Positions 1 through 9,277 of a DNA stretch of 64,000 nt are shown piece by piece; the first letter of the stretch is position 1, and every line of letters starts with the position of its first letter. Below the pieces are notes generated by a model. The model worked only from the letters and a program-made list of their open reading frames with translations, was not told the DNA's origin and searched no databases. The stretch spans positions 95,034-159,033 of the forward strand of contig CBFHJJ010000003.1 of NCBI GenBank assembly GCA_965655865.1. The letters are read 5' to 3'. Made by a program: the position numbers and the translations under genes. Source of the stretch: MAG-121220-bin8 sp965655865 (lineage in GTDB: Bacteria > Bacteroidota > Bacteroidia > Flavobacteriales > Flavobacteriaceae).

Positions 1-264
1 TGCTGTGAAATCAATTCCTAAACTTATTTTATCATAATATTTGTTTGCAAACTTTTTATCAATTGATTTACCAAGCTTACAAATTTTCAAAATTACCTCA
101 GCTTCGTAGTGAATTTCATTTGAATAATCAGGAATAAAAAAGGGTTGATTTTTTAAAATAATAGAGCTGTCTGGCTTAATAAAAATAACTGGAGAACTTG
201 GCTTTTCATTTTTAAGCTCCTCTATGTGTTTACGATAATTTCTTCCAATACAAATTATTTTCAT
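1..264 (-). CDS. Fumarylacetoacetate hydrolase family protein (partial, C-terminus beyond window)
   Basis: Eighty-eight codons are visible, from an ATG at 262-264 to the window edge. The start MKIICIGRNYRKHIEELKN and the YEAEVI segment around residue 55, which carries the acidic metal-binding pair, are typical of the FAH/YcgM family of divalent-metal-dependent hydrolases, isomerases or decarboxylases of 2-oxo acid derivatives. The reaction cannot be told from this fragment. It starts one base after the stop codon of the upstream exonuclease gene on the same strand, so the two are probably co-transcribed with the E2 gene. The family assignment is firm; the substrate is unknown. Confidence 0.85.
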   Translation of the reverse strand, partial: MKIICIGRNYRKHIEELKNEKPSSPVIFIKPDSSIILKNQPFFIPDYSNEIHYEAEVILKICKLGKSIDKKFANKYYDKISLGIDFTA

Positions 265-265
265 T

Positions 266-1039
266 TTATAATTTATTATTGAGCTTAGTAAGTCTTAGCT
301 TGGTTAATATTTTCTTAGTATACATTGGGAAATCAGCGTTCAATAACCATCCAAAATAACCAGGTTCATTTTCAATAATAAAATCAACAGATTTTCCTTT
401 GTGCTTTCCAAAAGAAAAACATGGAATATTATTTTTATCATATATTATAAAACCTGCTAGGTCAACCGATCTATTTCTCGTTGAAAAATTTGATAAAAAA
501 TCAACATTATTTTCAAGATCAGTGTAACGTTTAATTTGAGCTTCTAGAACCTCAAATGTAGCTTGAGTATCGGCTTTTGAAGAGTGAGCATCAATTAATT
601 CTTTTTCGCAATAAAACTTATACGCTGCACCTAAAGTTCTTTTTTCCATTTTATGAAAAATATTTTGAACATCAATACATTTAATGTTTTCTAAACTAAA
701 ATCAATATTAAATCTTAAAAACTCTTCAGCTAACATAGGAATGTCAAACTTATTCGAGTTAAAACCAGCCAAATCACAGTTTTGAATCATTTCTTTAACT
801 AAAGGACCGACTTTTTTAAAAGTTGGCTCATTGACTACCATTTCATTTGTAATACCGTGTATATTAGATACTTCTTGAGAAATAGTAATTTCTGGATTAA
901 CCAACCAAGTTCTAGATTCTTTATTTCCGTTCTGAGAAATTTTTAAAACAGAAATCTCTACTATTCGATCTTTAGAAATATTAACACCAGTTGTCTCTAA
1001 ATCAAAAAAACAAATAGGTTTAGTTAGATTTAAATTCAT
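266..1039 (-). CDS. DEDDh 3'-5' exonuclease (DNA polymerase III epsilon-like)
   Basis: The 257-residue protein begins with the ExoI motif FFDLETTG (D13, E15) and has a conserved NSNKFD segment (ExoII) near residue 95. A HSSKAD segment near residue 152 supplies the His and Asp of ExoIII, so all DEDDh catalytic residues appear present. The C-terminal 55 residues (FSFGKHKGKSVDFI onward) resemble the short domain often fused to such exonucleases in Bacteroidota. It may proofread, repair or degrade DNA or RNA ends; it need not be the replicative epsilon subunit. It sits between the E2 gene (11-base gap) and the FAH gene (one-base gap), suggesting one transcript. Confidence 0.88.
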   Translation of the reverse strand: MNLNLTKPICFFDLETTGVNISKDRIVEISVLKISQNGNKESRTWLVNPEITISQEVSNIHGITNEMVVNEPTFKKVGPLVKEMIQNCDLAGFNSNKFDIPMLAEEFLRFNIDFSLENIKCIDVQNIFHKMEKRTLGAAYKFYCEKELIDAHSSKADTQATFEVLEAQIKRYTDLENNVDFLSNFSTRNRSVDLAGFIIYDKNNIPCFSFGKHKGKSVDFIIENEPGYFGWLLNADFPMYTKKILTKLRLTKLNNKL

Positions 1040-1050
1040 AATTTTAAAAA

Positions 1051-2334
1051 TTAAATTGAAAATGAATTATCCCATCCTTCAATAAGTTCTTTAATTCTTT
1101 TAATAAACATACCACCCTTAGCTCCATTTACAATTCGGTGGTCAAAACTGTGAGATAAAATAATTTTATGTCTTATTCCAATAAAATCTCCTTTTTCTGT
1201 TTCAATTACTGATGGTTTTTTATTTATAGCTCCAAAGGCTAAAATACCTACTTGCGGTTGGTTTATAATTGGCGTTCCCATTAAGGTATCGAAAACCCCA
1301 ACATTACTTATTGTATAAGTTCCGTCTTTGACTTCGTCTGGCTCAAGATTTCCATTTCTTGCACGTTTAGCTAAATCATTCACTTTTTTAACTAAGCCTA
1401 AAAGACTAAACTGATCAGCGTTTTTAATCACTGGCACTATTAAATTTCCATCACTTAAAGCAGTAGCCATACCTATATTAATAGATTTCTTTTTTATAAT
1501 ATTATAATTATCAAGACTAATGTTAAGCAAGGGAAACTCTCTTAAAACTTGAGCTACAATTTGGATAAAAATTGGAGTGAAAGTTATTTTCTCATTTTCT
1601 CTATCAAAAAAGGTGTTTTTATTTTTTTCTCTCCAGTTCCACAACTTAGTAATATCAGCTTCAATAAAAGCCTGAACATGAGCAGACTTATCTTTACTTG
1701 TTACCATATGATCAGAAATAAGTTTCTCCATTCTACTCATTTCAATAATTTCATCCGACAAATTATTGTTAACAAAATTTTCAGTAATTTTTTCTTTCTT
1801 TTTAGAATTTGAAATATAATTTAAAAGATCATTTTTAGTAATTCTACCATTTTTACCAGAGCCTTTAATACTATCAAGTTCATTAATTGTAATACCCTCT
1901 TTTTTAGATATATTTTTTACAAGTGGAGAATAAATTCTTGATGATTCATTAGAAATATTTTTCTCAATAAGTTTGTCTCCCATTTCAACATAATCAACTA
2001 GTTTGGGTTCATCTTTAATTGGTGTTTCAATATTTTTTAAAGATTCTTCATTATTTTGAGACTCCTTCTTATGCAATGGAGACTCTATTGAATCTGTTTC
2101 AATTATAGCAATTGGATCGCCAACCTTTACAACATCATTAACATTGCATAATTTTTTAAACAAAGTACCTGAAAATTCACTTGGAACTTCAGAATCAACT
2201 TTATCAGTTGCTATTTCAACTATTAAGTCATCTTCATTAATTCTATCACCTTCATTTTTAAGCCAACCAGTTATAGTTGCTTCATCAACACTTTCTCCCA
2301 TTCGAGGCAAAACGATTTCTATCTTATTAGACAT
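1051..2334 (-). CDS. Dihydrolipoamide acyltransferase, E2 of a 2-oxoacid dehydrogenase complex
   Basis: The 427-residue E2 chain transfers acyl groups from lipoamide to CoA. An N-terminal lipoyl domain (1-77) has the lipoylated lysine in EIATDKVDSEV (K45). A linker is followed by an E3/E1-binding domain near 135-172 (YSPLVKNISKKEG, GSGKNGRITKNDLL) and a catalytic domain from about 195. The catalytic histidine lies in SHSFDHRIVNG (H399). The usual HRxxDG motif reads HRIVNG here, so the conserved aspartate is an asparagine. Whether it serves pyruvate, branched-chain or another oxoacid dehydrogenase cannot be decided: no E1 or E3 gene is in the window. LipA, encoded at 60.3 kb, would make its lipoyl group. 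Confidence 0.9.
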   Translation of the reverse strand: MSNKIEIVLPRMGESVDEATITGWLKNEGDRINEDDLIVEIATDKVDSEVPSEFSGTLFKKLCNVNDVVKVGDPIAIIETDSIESPLHKKESQNNEESLKNIETPIKDEPKLVDYVEMGDKLIEKNISNESSRIYSPLVKNISKKEGITINELDSIKGSGKNGRITKNDLLNYISNSKKKEKITENFVNNNLSDEIIEMSRMEKLISDHMVTSKDKSAHVQAFIEADITKLWNWREKNKNTFFDRENEKITFTPIFIQIVAQVLREFPLLNISLDNYNIIKKKSINIGMATALSDGNLIVPVIKNADQFSLLGLVKKVNDLAKRARNGNLEPDEVKDGTYTISNVGVFDTLMGTPIINQPQVGILAFGAINKKPSVIETEKGDFIGIRHKIILSHSFDHRIVNGAKGGMFIKRIKELIEGWDNSFSI

Positions 2335-2409
2335 ATATGAAAATTGTAATACTGCAAAAATATCAAATTATAATTTGATAAATTAATTCTTTACTAAAAT
2401 GTTTAAACA

Positions 2410-3027
2410 TTAAGTTTTTATTGAATTTTCAAAAGGAATTCTTTTAATTATACTTCTTCCTAATGTTACCTCATCTGTGTATTCCAGTTCATTACCTACA
2501 GAAACTCCTCTGGCAATAGTTGTAATTTTTAAATCTAAATTTTGTATTTGTTTAAAAATGTAAAAGTTAGTAGTGTCACCCTCCATAGTTGCACTCAAAG
2601 CAAAAATAAGTTCAGAAACATTTTTAGACTTTAATTTTTCTATTAAAGAAGATATATTTAACTGGTTTGGCCCTATTCCTTCAATCGGAGATATTTTTCC
2701 TCCTAAAACGTGATAAACTCCATTAAACTGACCTGTACTTTCAATAGCCATCACATCTCGAATATCTTCAACGACACAAATGATCGATTTATTTCTTTTG
2801 ATATTTGAACAAATTTCACATAACTCTAAATCAGAAACATTATGACAATTTTTACATAAAATAATTCCGTCAACTAAATCTATTAATGATTTGGATAATT
2901 GAACAGTTTGTGAGTTTGGTTGGTTTAATAAAAATAAAACAAGTCTTAAAGCAGTTCTTTTACCTATACCTGGCAATCTTGACATTTCATTTACAGCATT
3001 TTCAAGTAATTTTGAAGAAAAATTCAT
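2410..3027 (-). CDS. recR: Recombination protein RecR
   Basis: The 205 residues match the usual RecR length. It has an N-terminal helix-hairpin-helix (MSRLPGIGKRTALRL), a C4 zinc finger (C58, C61, C70, C73) and a Toprim domain from about 80 to 175 (VVEDIRDVMAIESTG, HVLGGKISPIEGIGP). RecR acts with RecO and RecF to load RecA on gapped DNA. A TATATTTA box (3032-3039, minus strand) ends only four bases before the ATG, so the transcript may have almost no leader. It is divergent from the symporter gene at 3094. Confidence 0.97.
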   Translation of the reverse strand: MNFSSKLLENAVNEMSRLPGIGKRTALRLVLFLLNQPNSQTVQLSKSLIDLVDGIILCKNCHNVSDLELCEICSNIKRNKSIICVVEDIRDVMAIESTGQFNGVYHVLGGKISPIEGIGPNQLNISSLIEKLKSKNVSELIFALSATMEGDTTNFYIFKQIQNLDLKITTIARGVSVGNELEYTDEVTLGRSIIKRIPFENSIKT

Positions 3028-3093
3028 TTTATAAATATACTACTACATTTTATAAGAACCATAAATTAGTATATTTGAATAACAACACGCAAA

Positions 3094-4551
3094 ATGCAAT
3101 CATCAATTATTATTTTAGTTATAATCCTCTACTTTTTAGGACTTTTTATTGTATCAAACTTAACGACTGGAAATAATGATAATTCAACTTTTTTTTCAGC
3201 CAACAAAGAATCTCCGTGGTATTTGGTAGCATTTGGAATGGTTGGTGCTTCTTTATCAGGAATTACTTTTATTTCAGTGCCTGGTGATGTTGGAACAACA
3301 CAATTTACATACTTTCAAGTCGTATTAGGTTACCTATTTGGTTACTTTGTAGTAGCCCTCTTATTATTACCTATCTACTATAAATTAAATTTAACTTCAA
3401 TATATGAATATTTAAAAATAAGATTTGGAAGCGTCAGTCATAAAACTGGTGCTTTTTTCTTTTTTATTTCCAGAATAACCGGTGCTTGTTTTAGACTTTA
3501 TTTAGTAGCAATAGTATTACAACAATTTGTTTTTAATGAGTTAAATATTCCATTTGAAATTACTGTTTTAATTTCAGTTTTATTAATATGGATTTATACA
3601 TTTAGAGGAGGGATTAAAACTATTGTTTGGACAGATACTCTTCAAACTACTTTTATGTTAATATCAGTTTTACTATCAATTTATCTAATTAGTAAAAGTT
3701 TAGAATGGTCTTTTATGGACTTTATAAATTCAAATGAATTGAAATCATACTCAAACATTTTTGTAACTGAGAGTTTTCTAGAAAAAAATCATTTTTTTAA
3801 ATCTTTTATTGGCGGAATGTTTATTACAATATGTATGACAGGACTAGACCAAGATATGATGCAAAAAAATTTGACATGTAAATCACTTAAAGAAGCACAA
3901 AAAAATATGATAATTTTTAGTATTGTTTTAGTTATTGTTACTTTTTTATTTCTTTTACTTGGCGCTCTATTATTTATTTATTCTTCAAAGTTCAATATTG
4001 TTACTCCTGAACTTAACGGTGCTGTTAATAGTGATTTATTATTTCCTGAAATTGCTTTAAATAGCGGTTTAGGAAACTTAATTGGTATAACTTTTTTATT
4101 GGGTTTAATTGCTGCAGCTTACAGCAGTGCTGATAGTGCTTTAACTTCGCTAACAACATCTTATTGTGTAGATTTTGCTAACATAAAAAACAAGAGTAAT
4201 GATTACCAAATAAAAATTAGAAAAAGAACACATATAATTATGAGTTTAGTTTTAGTTATAGTCATTATTATTTTCAAAAATTATTTAACCACAAGTGTGA
4301 TAGACGGTCTATTAATTTTAGCAGGTTACACCTACGGACCTTTACTTGGATTATTTGCATTTGGTATTTTAACAAATTATAAAATTCATGATAAATTCGT
4401 TTGGATAGTTACATCTTTATCAGTTTTTGTAATGATATTTATTGGGAATTTAGACCCTCAGTATTTGGGTGGATATAAAATAGGTTACGAATTACTTCCT
4501 TTAAATGGACTATTAACTTTTATTGGTCTAATATTGATTCGTAGAAAGTAA
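3094..4551 (+). CDS. Sodium:solute symporter (SSF family)
   Basis: The 485 residues form about 13 membrane-spanning segments. SSF signatures include the GASLSGITFISVPGD segment near residue 50 and AAAYSSADSALTSL near 345, which carries the conserved Ser pair linked to the second sodium site. The substrate is unknown; SSF members carry sugars, amino acids, sialic acid, choline or iodide. Its 3' end overlaps the convergent CoA-binding protein gene by 24 bases. A TATATTTG element at 3070-3077 lies 16 bases before the ATG and is a plausible -7 box. Confidence 0.9.
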   Translation: MQSSIIILVIILYFLGLFIVSNLTTGNNDNSTFFSANKESPWYLVAFGMVGASLSGITFISVPGDVGTTQFTYFQVVLGYLFGYFVVALLLLPIYYKLNLTSIYEYLKIRFGSVSHKTGAFFFFISRITGACFRLYLVAIVLQQFVFNELNIPFEITVLISVLLIWIYTFRGGIKTIVWTDTLQTTFMLISVLLSIYLISKSLEWSFMDFINSNELKSYSNIFVTESFLEKNHFFKSFIGGMFITICMTGLDQDMMQKNLTCKSLKEAQKNMIIFSIVLVIVTFLFLLLGALLFIYSSKFNIVTPELNGAVNSDLLFPEIALNSGLGNLIGITFLLGLIAAAYSSADSALTSLTTSYCVDFANIKNKSNDYQIKIRKRTHIIMSLVLVIVIIIFKNYLTTSVIDGLLILAGYTYGPLLGLFAFGILTNYKIHDKFVWIVTSLSVFVMIFIGNLDPQYLGGYKIGYELLPLNGLLTFIGLILIRRK

Positions 4552-4890
4552 AACTAAAGTGCAAGCTTCTAAATATTTAATAGATTTCTTTTTTAATAAA
4601 TTATAAAACTCAGTATTTTCCGTTCCGGGATTAAAAATAACTCTTTGTGGTTTGAGAGAGACGATATAATCATAATAATCTCTTTGTCTAACACTATTGA
4701 GATATACAGTAACAGTGTGAATGTTTTTAAATATAACAGAATCTTTTTCGATAAATACTTTGTCTATTAATCCAGTTCTTAAACCTATAGCTCGAACATC
4801 AATATTATTTAATATTAGTTTTTTAACTGCCATATTGGAGTAACGATCAGTATTTAAAGAAGCTCCTAAAACTAAAGTTTTTTTTACCAT
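4528..4890 (-). CDS. CoA-binding (YccU-like) Rossmann-fold protein
   Basis: The 120-residue single-domain protein begins VKKTLVLGASLNTDRYSNMA, the nucleotide-binding glycine region of the CoA_binding family, and contains the family's NPGTENTEF-type motif near residue 87. These small proteins bind CoA, but their role is unknown. Its start overlaps the fabH stop codon by seven bases, consistent with translational coupling. Its 3' end overlaps the convergent symporter gene. Confidence 0.85.
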   Translation of the reverse strand: MVKKTLVLGASLNTDRYSNMAVKKLILNNIDVRAIGLRTGLIDKVFIEKDSVIFKNIHTVTVYLNSVRQRDYYDYIVSLKPQRVIFNPGTENTEFYNLLKKKSIKYLEACTLVLLSTNQY

Positions 4891-5891
4891 CGTATAATAA
4901 CAGATCCCCAGGTAAAACCTGCTCCAAATGCTGCAAGAACAACTAAATCATTTTCTTTTATCTTACCTTTTTCCCACGCTTCTGTAAGTGCTATTATTAT
5001 AGATGCAGCAGTTGTATTGCCGTAGTTCATTATATTATTATAAACCTTATCATCACTTAATTTAAATTTTCTTTGTATAAATTGTGCAATACGTAAATTT
5101 GCCTGATGAGGAATTAAAACATCAATATTTTCACTCTTTAAATTATTAGCTTCTAAACCATCTACTATAGCTTCAGAAAAACGAGTCACTGCATGTTTAA
5201 AAACAAATTGTCCGTTCATGTATGGATAATATGATTCATCGTTTGGATCGTTTTCTTTTAATATTTCAGGGATCCATCTTCCAGTATGAGGACCATCCAT
5301 CATTAGTTCTCTAGCGTGTTTTCCTTCAGAATACAAATGAGAAGATAAAATTCCTTTCTCTTTTTGTTCACATCTAGATAAAACAGCTGCTCCTGCTCCA
5401 TCACCAAAAATAACAGTAACTCCTCTACCTCTTGTTGATTTATCTAATCCACCTGAGTGATTTTCAGATCCAATTACTAAAATATTTTTATACATACCAG
5501 TTTTAATAAATTGATCTGCTACAGACAGAGCATAAATAAAACCTGAACATTGATTTCTGACATCTAAAGCGCCAATTGTAGGCATTTCTAACATGTCTTG
5601 AACACGAACTCCTCCACCAGGAAAATACATGTCCGGACTCAATGTGGCAAATATTATAAAATCAATATCATTTTTTTTTAAACCAGACCTTTCAATTGCG
5701 ATTTTTGAAGCTTTCACAGCCATTGTAGACGTAGTGTCATCTGTTTTAGGATCAATCCAACGACGTTCTTTAATACCTGTTCTTTCTTGAATCCATTCGT
5801 CAGTAGTATTCATTAATTTTGATAAATCGTTATTTGTTATAATATTGTCAGGAACATAATAACCAAGGCCAGTAATTTTTGAATTATACAT
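4884..5891 (-). CDS. fabH: 3-oxoacyl-ACP synthase III (KAS III)
   Basis: The 335-residue thiolase-fold enzyme has the full Cys-His-Asn triad: C115 in NQCSGF, H262 in LIPHQAN, N292 in NYGNTTAAS. The GDGAGA motif lies near 163-168. KAS III condenses acetyl-CoA or another acyl-CoA with malonyl-ACP to start fatty acid synthesis. It is slightly longer than Escherichia coli FabH because of an insertion around 183-225, common in Bacteroidota homologues. A specialised starter-unit enzyme is possible, since plsX, acpP and rpmF are not adjacent. It shares a seven-base overlap with the downstream CoA-binding gene. Confidence 0.9.
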   Translation of the reverse strand: MYNSKITGLGYYVPDNIITNNDLSKLMNTTDEWIQERTGIKERRWIDPKTDDTTSTMAVKASKIAIERSGLKKNDIDFIIFATLSPDMYFPGGGVRVQDMLEMPTIGALDVRNQCSGFIYALSVADQFIKTGMYKNILVIGSENHSGGLDKSTRGRGVTVIFGDGAGAAVLSRCEQKEKGILSSHLYSEGKHARELMMDGPHTGRWIPEILKENDPNDESYYPYMNGQFVFKHAVTRFSEAIVDGLEANNLKSENIDVLIPHQANLRIAQFIQRKFKLSDDKVYNNIMNYGNTTAASIIIALTEAWEKGKIKENDLVVLAAFGAGFTWGSVIIRW

Positions 5892-6019
5892 GATTTTAAT
5901 TAGGTATTTTAATTTAAATATAAAGAATAGTATTTGTTAATTATTAAATAATGTCAATTTGTCACTCAATATTGTTTGGTATATGATTTGATCTTAGTTA
6001 ATAAATAAAAAAAATAATT

Positions 6020-7894
6020 ATGTCAAAAGGTAAAATTAACGTTTCAGTTGAAAACATTTTTCCGCTTATTAAAAAGTTCTTATATAGTGATCATGAAATA
6101 TTTTTGAGAGAACTAATTTCAAATGCAACAGATGCAACATTAAAATTAAAACATCTAAGTAGTATTGGAGAAAATAAAATTGAAATTGGAAATCCTCAAA
6201 TTGAAATTAAAGTTGATAAAAAAGCAAAAAAAATACATATTATCGATCAAGGAATTGGAATGACCTCTAATGAAGTCAAAAAATATATAAATCAGGTAGC
6301 TTTTTCAGGTGCTGAAGAATTTTTAGAAAAATATAAAGATAGCGCAAAAGACAGTGGAATAATTGGCCATTTTGGATTAGGTTTCTATTCAGCTTTTATG
6401 GTTGCAGAAAAAGTTGAAATTATAACTAAATCATATTTAAACGAACCTGCAGCTCATTGGATTTGTGATGGATCGCCTGAATACACTCTTAAAAAAAGTG
6501 ATAAAAAAGAAAAAGGTTCTGAAATAATATTACACATAGCTAAAGATTCTAAAGAATTTTTAGAAGAGAGTAGGATTAAATCTCTCTTAACAAAGTATAA
6601 TAAATTCATGCCTGTACCAATCAAATTCGGTACTAAAGAAATTACAAATAATGTAGGAGAAGGAGATGACAAAAAAGAGGTTAAAGAAACTGTAGACAAC
6701 ATTATTAACAACCCAAATCCAGCTTGGACTAAAACTCCATCAGATTTGAATGATCAATCTTATAAAGATTTTTATAAAGAATTGTATCCAATGCAATTTG
6801 AAGAACCATTGTTTAACATTCATTTAAATGTTGATTACCCTTTCAACCTTACTGGTATTTTATATTTTCCTAAAATATCAAATGATATCAACATGCAGAA
6901 AGATAAAATTCAACTTTATCAAAATCAAGTTTTTGTAACAGATAATGTTGAGGGTATTGTTCCAGAATTTTTAACTCTTTTAAGAGGTGTTATAGATTCT
7001 CCTGATATTCCATTAAATGTATCTAGAAGTTATCTTCAAGCTGATGGTGCAGTAAAGAAAATAAGCAATTACATTACAAGAAAAGTTGCTGACAAACTAA
7101 ATTCATTATACAAAAAAGACAGAAAAGGATTTGAAGAAAAATGGAATGATATCAAAGTTGTAATTGAATACGGAATGCTTAGCGAAGATAAATTTTTTGA
7201 GAAAGCACAAAAATTCGCTCTATACCCAACTGTTAATAACGAATACTTTACGTTTGAAGAATTAAAAGATAAAATATCTAAAACCCAAACTGACAAAGAC
7301 GGTAATTTGATAATTCTATATGCATCTAATATTAATGAACAACATTCTTATGTTGAGTCAGCTAAGGCCAAGGGTTATGAGGTTCTTTTATTAGATTCTC
7401 CAATAATCAGTCATTTAATTCAAAAAATTGAAACTTCAAATGAAAAATTGAACTTTACAAGAGTAGATTCTGACGTTATAGATAAATTAATTAAAAAGGA
7501 TGAAAAAGAAGTTTCAAAACTAAATGATAAAGAAAAAGAAAAATTAAAGACAATAATCGAAGAAGTAGTTCCAAAAGAAAAATATACTGTTCAGATAGAA
7601 GCAATAGAAAGCAGTTCACCTCCATTTGTTATCACTGTTCCAGAATTTATGAGAAGAATGAAAGAGATGCAACAGAGCGGAGGAAACGGAATGTTTGGCA
7701 ATATGCCTGAAATGTATAATTTAATAATAAATGTTAATAACCCAATATGCTCTGAGATATTAAACTCAAAAGGAAAAGCAAAAAAAGAAAGATTGATAAA
7801 TCAATCTTTAGATTTAGCAAAACTATCTCAAAATCTATTAAAAGGTGAGGAACTCACGTCATTTATAAAAAGAAGTTTAGATTTGATTAAGTAA
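6020..7894 (+). CDS. htpG: Molecular chaperone HtpG (Hsp90)
   Basis: The 624 residues have the usual length and three-domain plan. The GHKL ATPase domain (1-210) shows LRELISNATDA, IIDQGIGM and GHFGLGFYSAFMVA. The middle domain (about 230-495) includes the conserved DIPLNVSRSYLQ segment, and a C-terminal dimerisation domain follows. It is a cytoplasmic ATP-dependent chaperone. A possible promoter with TTTG at 5959-5962 lies upstream, but its -7 element is poor, and I see no convincing heat-shock operator. A small AT-rich palindrome spans the stop codon (7882-7899). Confidence 0.97.
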   Translation: MSKGKINVSVENIFPLIKKFLYSDHEIFLRELISNATDATLKLKHLSSIGENKIEIGNPQIEIKVDKKAKKIHIIDQGIGMTSNEVKKYINQVAFSGAEEFLEKYKDSAKDSGIIGHFGLGFYSAFMVAEKVEIITKSYLNEPAAHWICDGSPEYTLKKSDKKEKGSEIILHIAKDSKEFLEESRIKSLLTKYNKFMPVPIKFGTKEITNNVGEGDDKKEVKETVDNIINNPNPAWTKTPSDLNDQSYKDFYKELYPMQFEEPLFNIHLNVDYPFNLTGILYFPKISNDINMQKDKIQLYQNQVFVTDNVEGIVPEFLTLLRGVIDSPDIPLNVSRSYLQADGAVKKISNYITRKVADKLNSLYKKDRKGFEEKWNDIKVVIEYGMLSEDKFFEKAQKFALYPTVNNEYFTFEELKDKISKTQTDKDGNLIILYASNINEQHSYVESAKAKGYEVLLLDSPIISHLIQKIETSNEKLNFTRVDSDVIDKLIKKDEKEVSKLNDKEKEKLKTIIEEVVPKEKYTVQIEAIESSSPPFVITVPEFMRRMKEMQQSGGNGMFGNMPEMYNLIINVNNPICSEILNSKGKAKKERLINQSLDLAKLSQNLLKGEELTSFIKRSLDLIK

Positions 7895-7914
7895 TCAAAT
7901 TCTAATTTAAAATC

Positions 7915-8280
7915 ATGAAAAGAATAAATTTATTGCTACTTAGTTTTTTTTACATTATAAATGGAGTTTTTCATTTTTATTTCACTGATTCTTATTTGCC
8001 AATAATGCCAGATTTTCTTCCTTTTCATATGGAGTTAATTTTATTTTCTGGTGTTCTTGAAATTATATTTGGTGTTGGCGTTTTATTTGAGAAATTTAGA
8101 AATATTTCATTAGCTGGAATTATTTTAATATTAGTATTATTTATGTCTGTTCATTTAAACATGTTAATTCCTGAAAATAGCCTTGGTTATAATACATCAC
8201 TTCTTGTTGTTAGAGCGCTATTTCAATCTGTTCTAATTTATTGGGCTTGGATGAATAGAATATTAAAACCTTCTATTTAG
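7915..8280 (+). CDS. DoxX-like four-helix membrane protein
   Basis: The 121-residue integral membrane protein has four predicted helices at about 4-20, 40-57, 65-83 and 95-113. The pattern of a short first helix followed by FSGVLEIIFGVGVLFEKFR resembles the DoxX/DoxD-like superfamily. The function is unknown. It follows htpG by 20 bases and may be on its transcript, and is followed by a lipoprotein gene. Confidence 0.65.
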   Translation: MKRINLLLLSFFYIINGVFHFYFTDSYLPIMPDFLPFHMELILFSGVLEIIFGVGVLFEKFRNISLAGIILILVLFMSVHLNMLIPENSLGYNTSLLVVRALFQSVLIYWAWMNRILKPSI

Positions 8281-8320
8281 TTAATAATTTTTTGTATTCT
8301 TGAACTTAAAATAAATTATT

Positions 8321-9001
8321 TTGAAAAAATTATTGTTAATATCCTTTTTACTTATTTTAACTAGTTGTGATAACAGTGAAAACAACATGATTATTAATGT
8401 AAATGTTGAAAATTTTAAAAAAGGAAATGTTTATTTACAAAAAATTTCTGATTCAACTTTAGTTAACATAGATTCTATTTTTGTAAAAAAAAATGAACCC
8501 ATAATATTTAAAACTAAAATTGATTCCCCTGAACTATTTTATTTAAATCTAGACGTTTCTAATTTTGACAATAGAATAGAATTTTTTGGTGAAAAAGGTG
8601 AAATTAACATAAACACTTCCTTAGAGAAATTTAATTCTAATTTTGAAATTATTGGTTCATCCTCTGATTCTATATATAGAGAATATTTAAATGTTATTAA
8701 AAAATTTAACAATCAAAAACTTGATTTAATTCAGTTGTCATTTAATTTAGCAAAATCTGAAATGAAAGACAGTTTGGCTTTAGTACAAAATCAAATAAAA
8801 TCATTAGACAAAAGACAATATTTGTATAGCTTAAATTATGCTGTAAGCAATGGCAATAGTCATATTGCGCCACTAATTGCAATAACTCAATTTTCTGAAT
8901 CCGGCAAAATAGTTTTAGATACTATCAAAAGCTCGATGAGTGAACAAGTTTTAAATTCCAAGTATGGAAAAATATTTGCTAATATTCAAAAAAGCAAATA
9001 A
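8321..9001 (+). CDS. DUF4369-type lipoprotein
   Basis: The 226-residue protein has a lipoprotein signal peptide: a basic start, hydrophobic LLLISFLLILTSC and a lipobox cysteine at residue 16. The next 120 residues (NVNVENFKKGNVYLQKISDS, then paired beta strands) resemble DUF4369, a beta-rich domain common before thioredoxin-like domains in Bacteroidota. Here no CxxC thioredoxin domain follows; the C-terminal part is short and helical. The start codon is TTG, since no in-frame ATG is available after the upstream stop. The stop codon abuts that of the convergent gene. Confidence 0.7.
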   Translation: MKKLLLISFLLILTSCDNSENNMIINVNVENFKKGNVYLQKISDSTLVNIDSIFVKKNEPIIFKTKIDSPELFYLNLDVSNFDNRIEFFGEKGEININTSLEKFNSNFEIIGSSSDSIYREYLNVIKKFNNQKLDLIQLSFNLAKSEMKDSLALVQNQIKSLDKRQYLYSLNYAVSNGNSHIAPLIAITQFSESGKIVLDTIKSSMSEQVLNSKYGKIFANIQKSK

Positions 9002-9268
9002 TTATAACTTATTAAATTTCTTTACTAAATCAGACGCGATATCAGTAAGTTCAAAACTGATATTTTTAAAATGTTTGTTAGCATCAATCACATCTTTTTG
9101 ATGAATTTTTTTTATAATATTATCAAAAGCATCAAAACATTCATCTATTAATTTTTCGCTTTTTTTCACATCCTTATCAGGATTTTCCAATTGCCAAAGA
9201 TTAATATTTTGAATAATTTCACCAATAATATTATTTAAATCTTTTTTTAAATTTTTTACACTTGCCAT
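9002..9268 (-). CDS. Small helical protein of unknown function
   Basis: The 88-residue acidic/lysine-rich protein is predicted to be almost entirely alpha-helical, with no signal peptide, membrane segment or cysteine. I do not recognise a family. It is the last gene of a minus-strand group idi-queD-this gene, ten bases after queD, so it is probably co-transcribed and may be a small cytoplasmic partner. That link is only from position. The next gene is convergent with no spacing at all. Confidence 0.6.
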   Translation of the reverse strand: MASVKNLKKDLNNIIGEIIQNINLWQLENPDKDVKKSEKLIDECFDAFDNIIKKIHQKDVIDANKHFKNISFELTDIASDLVKKFNKL

Positions 9269-9277
9269 AATTATTAT

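Noticed and set aside
5941..5991. htpG promoter TTTG-N20-TATGATTTG
   Set aside because: The -7 box does not fit TAnnTTTG without an extra base, so I do not list it as a feature.
7882..7899. Palindrome TTTGATTA/TAATCAAA across the htpG stop codon as a terminator
   Set aside because: The stem is AT-only apart from one pair and has no T run; expected by chance in such AT-rich DNA.
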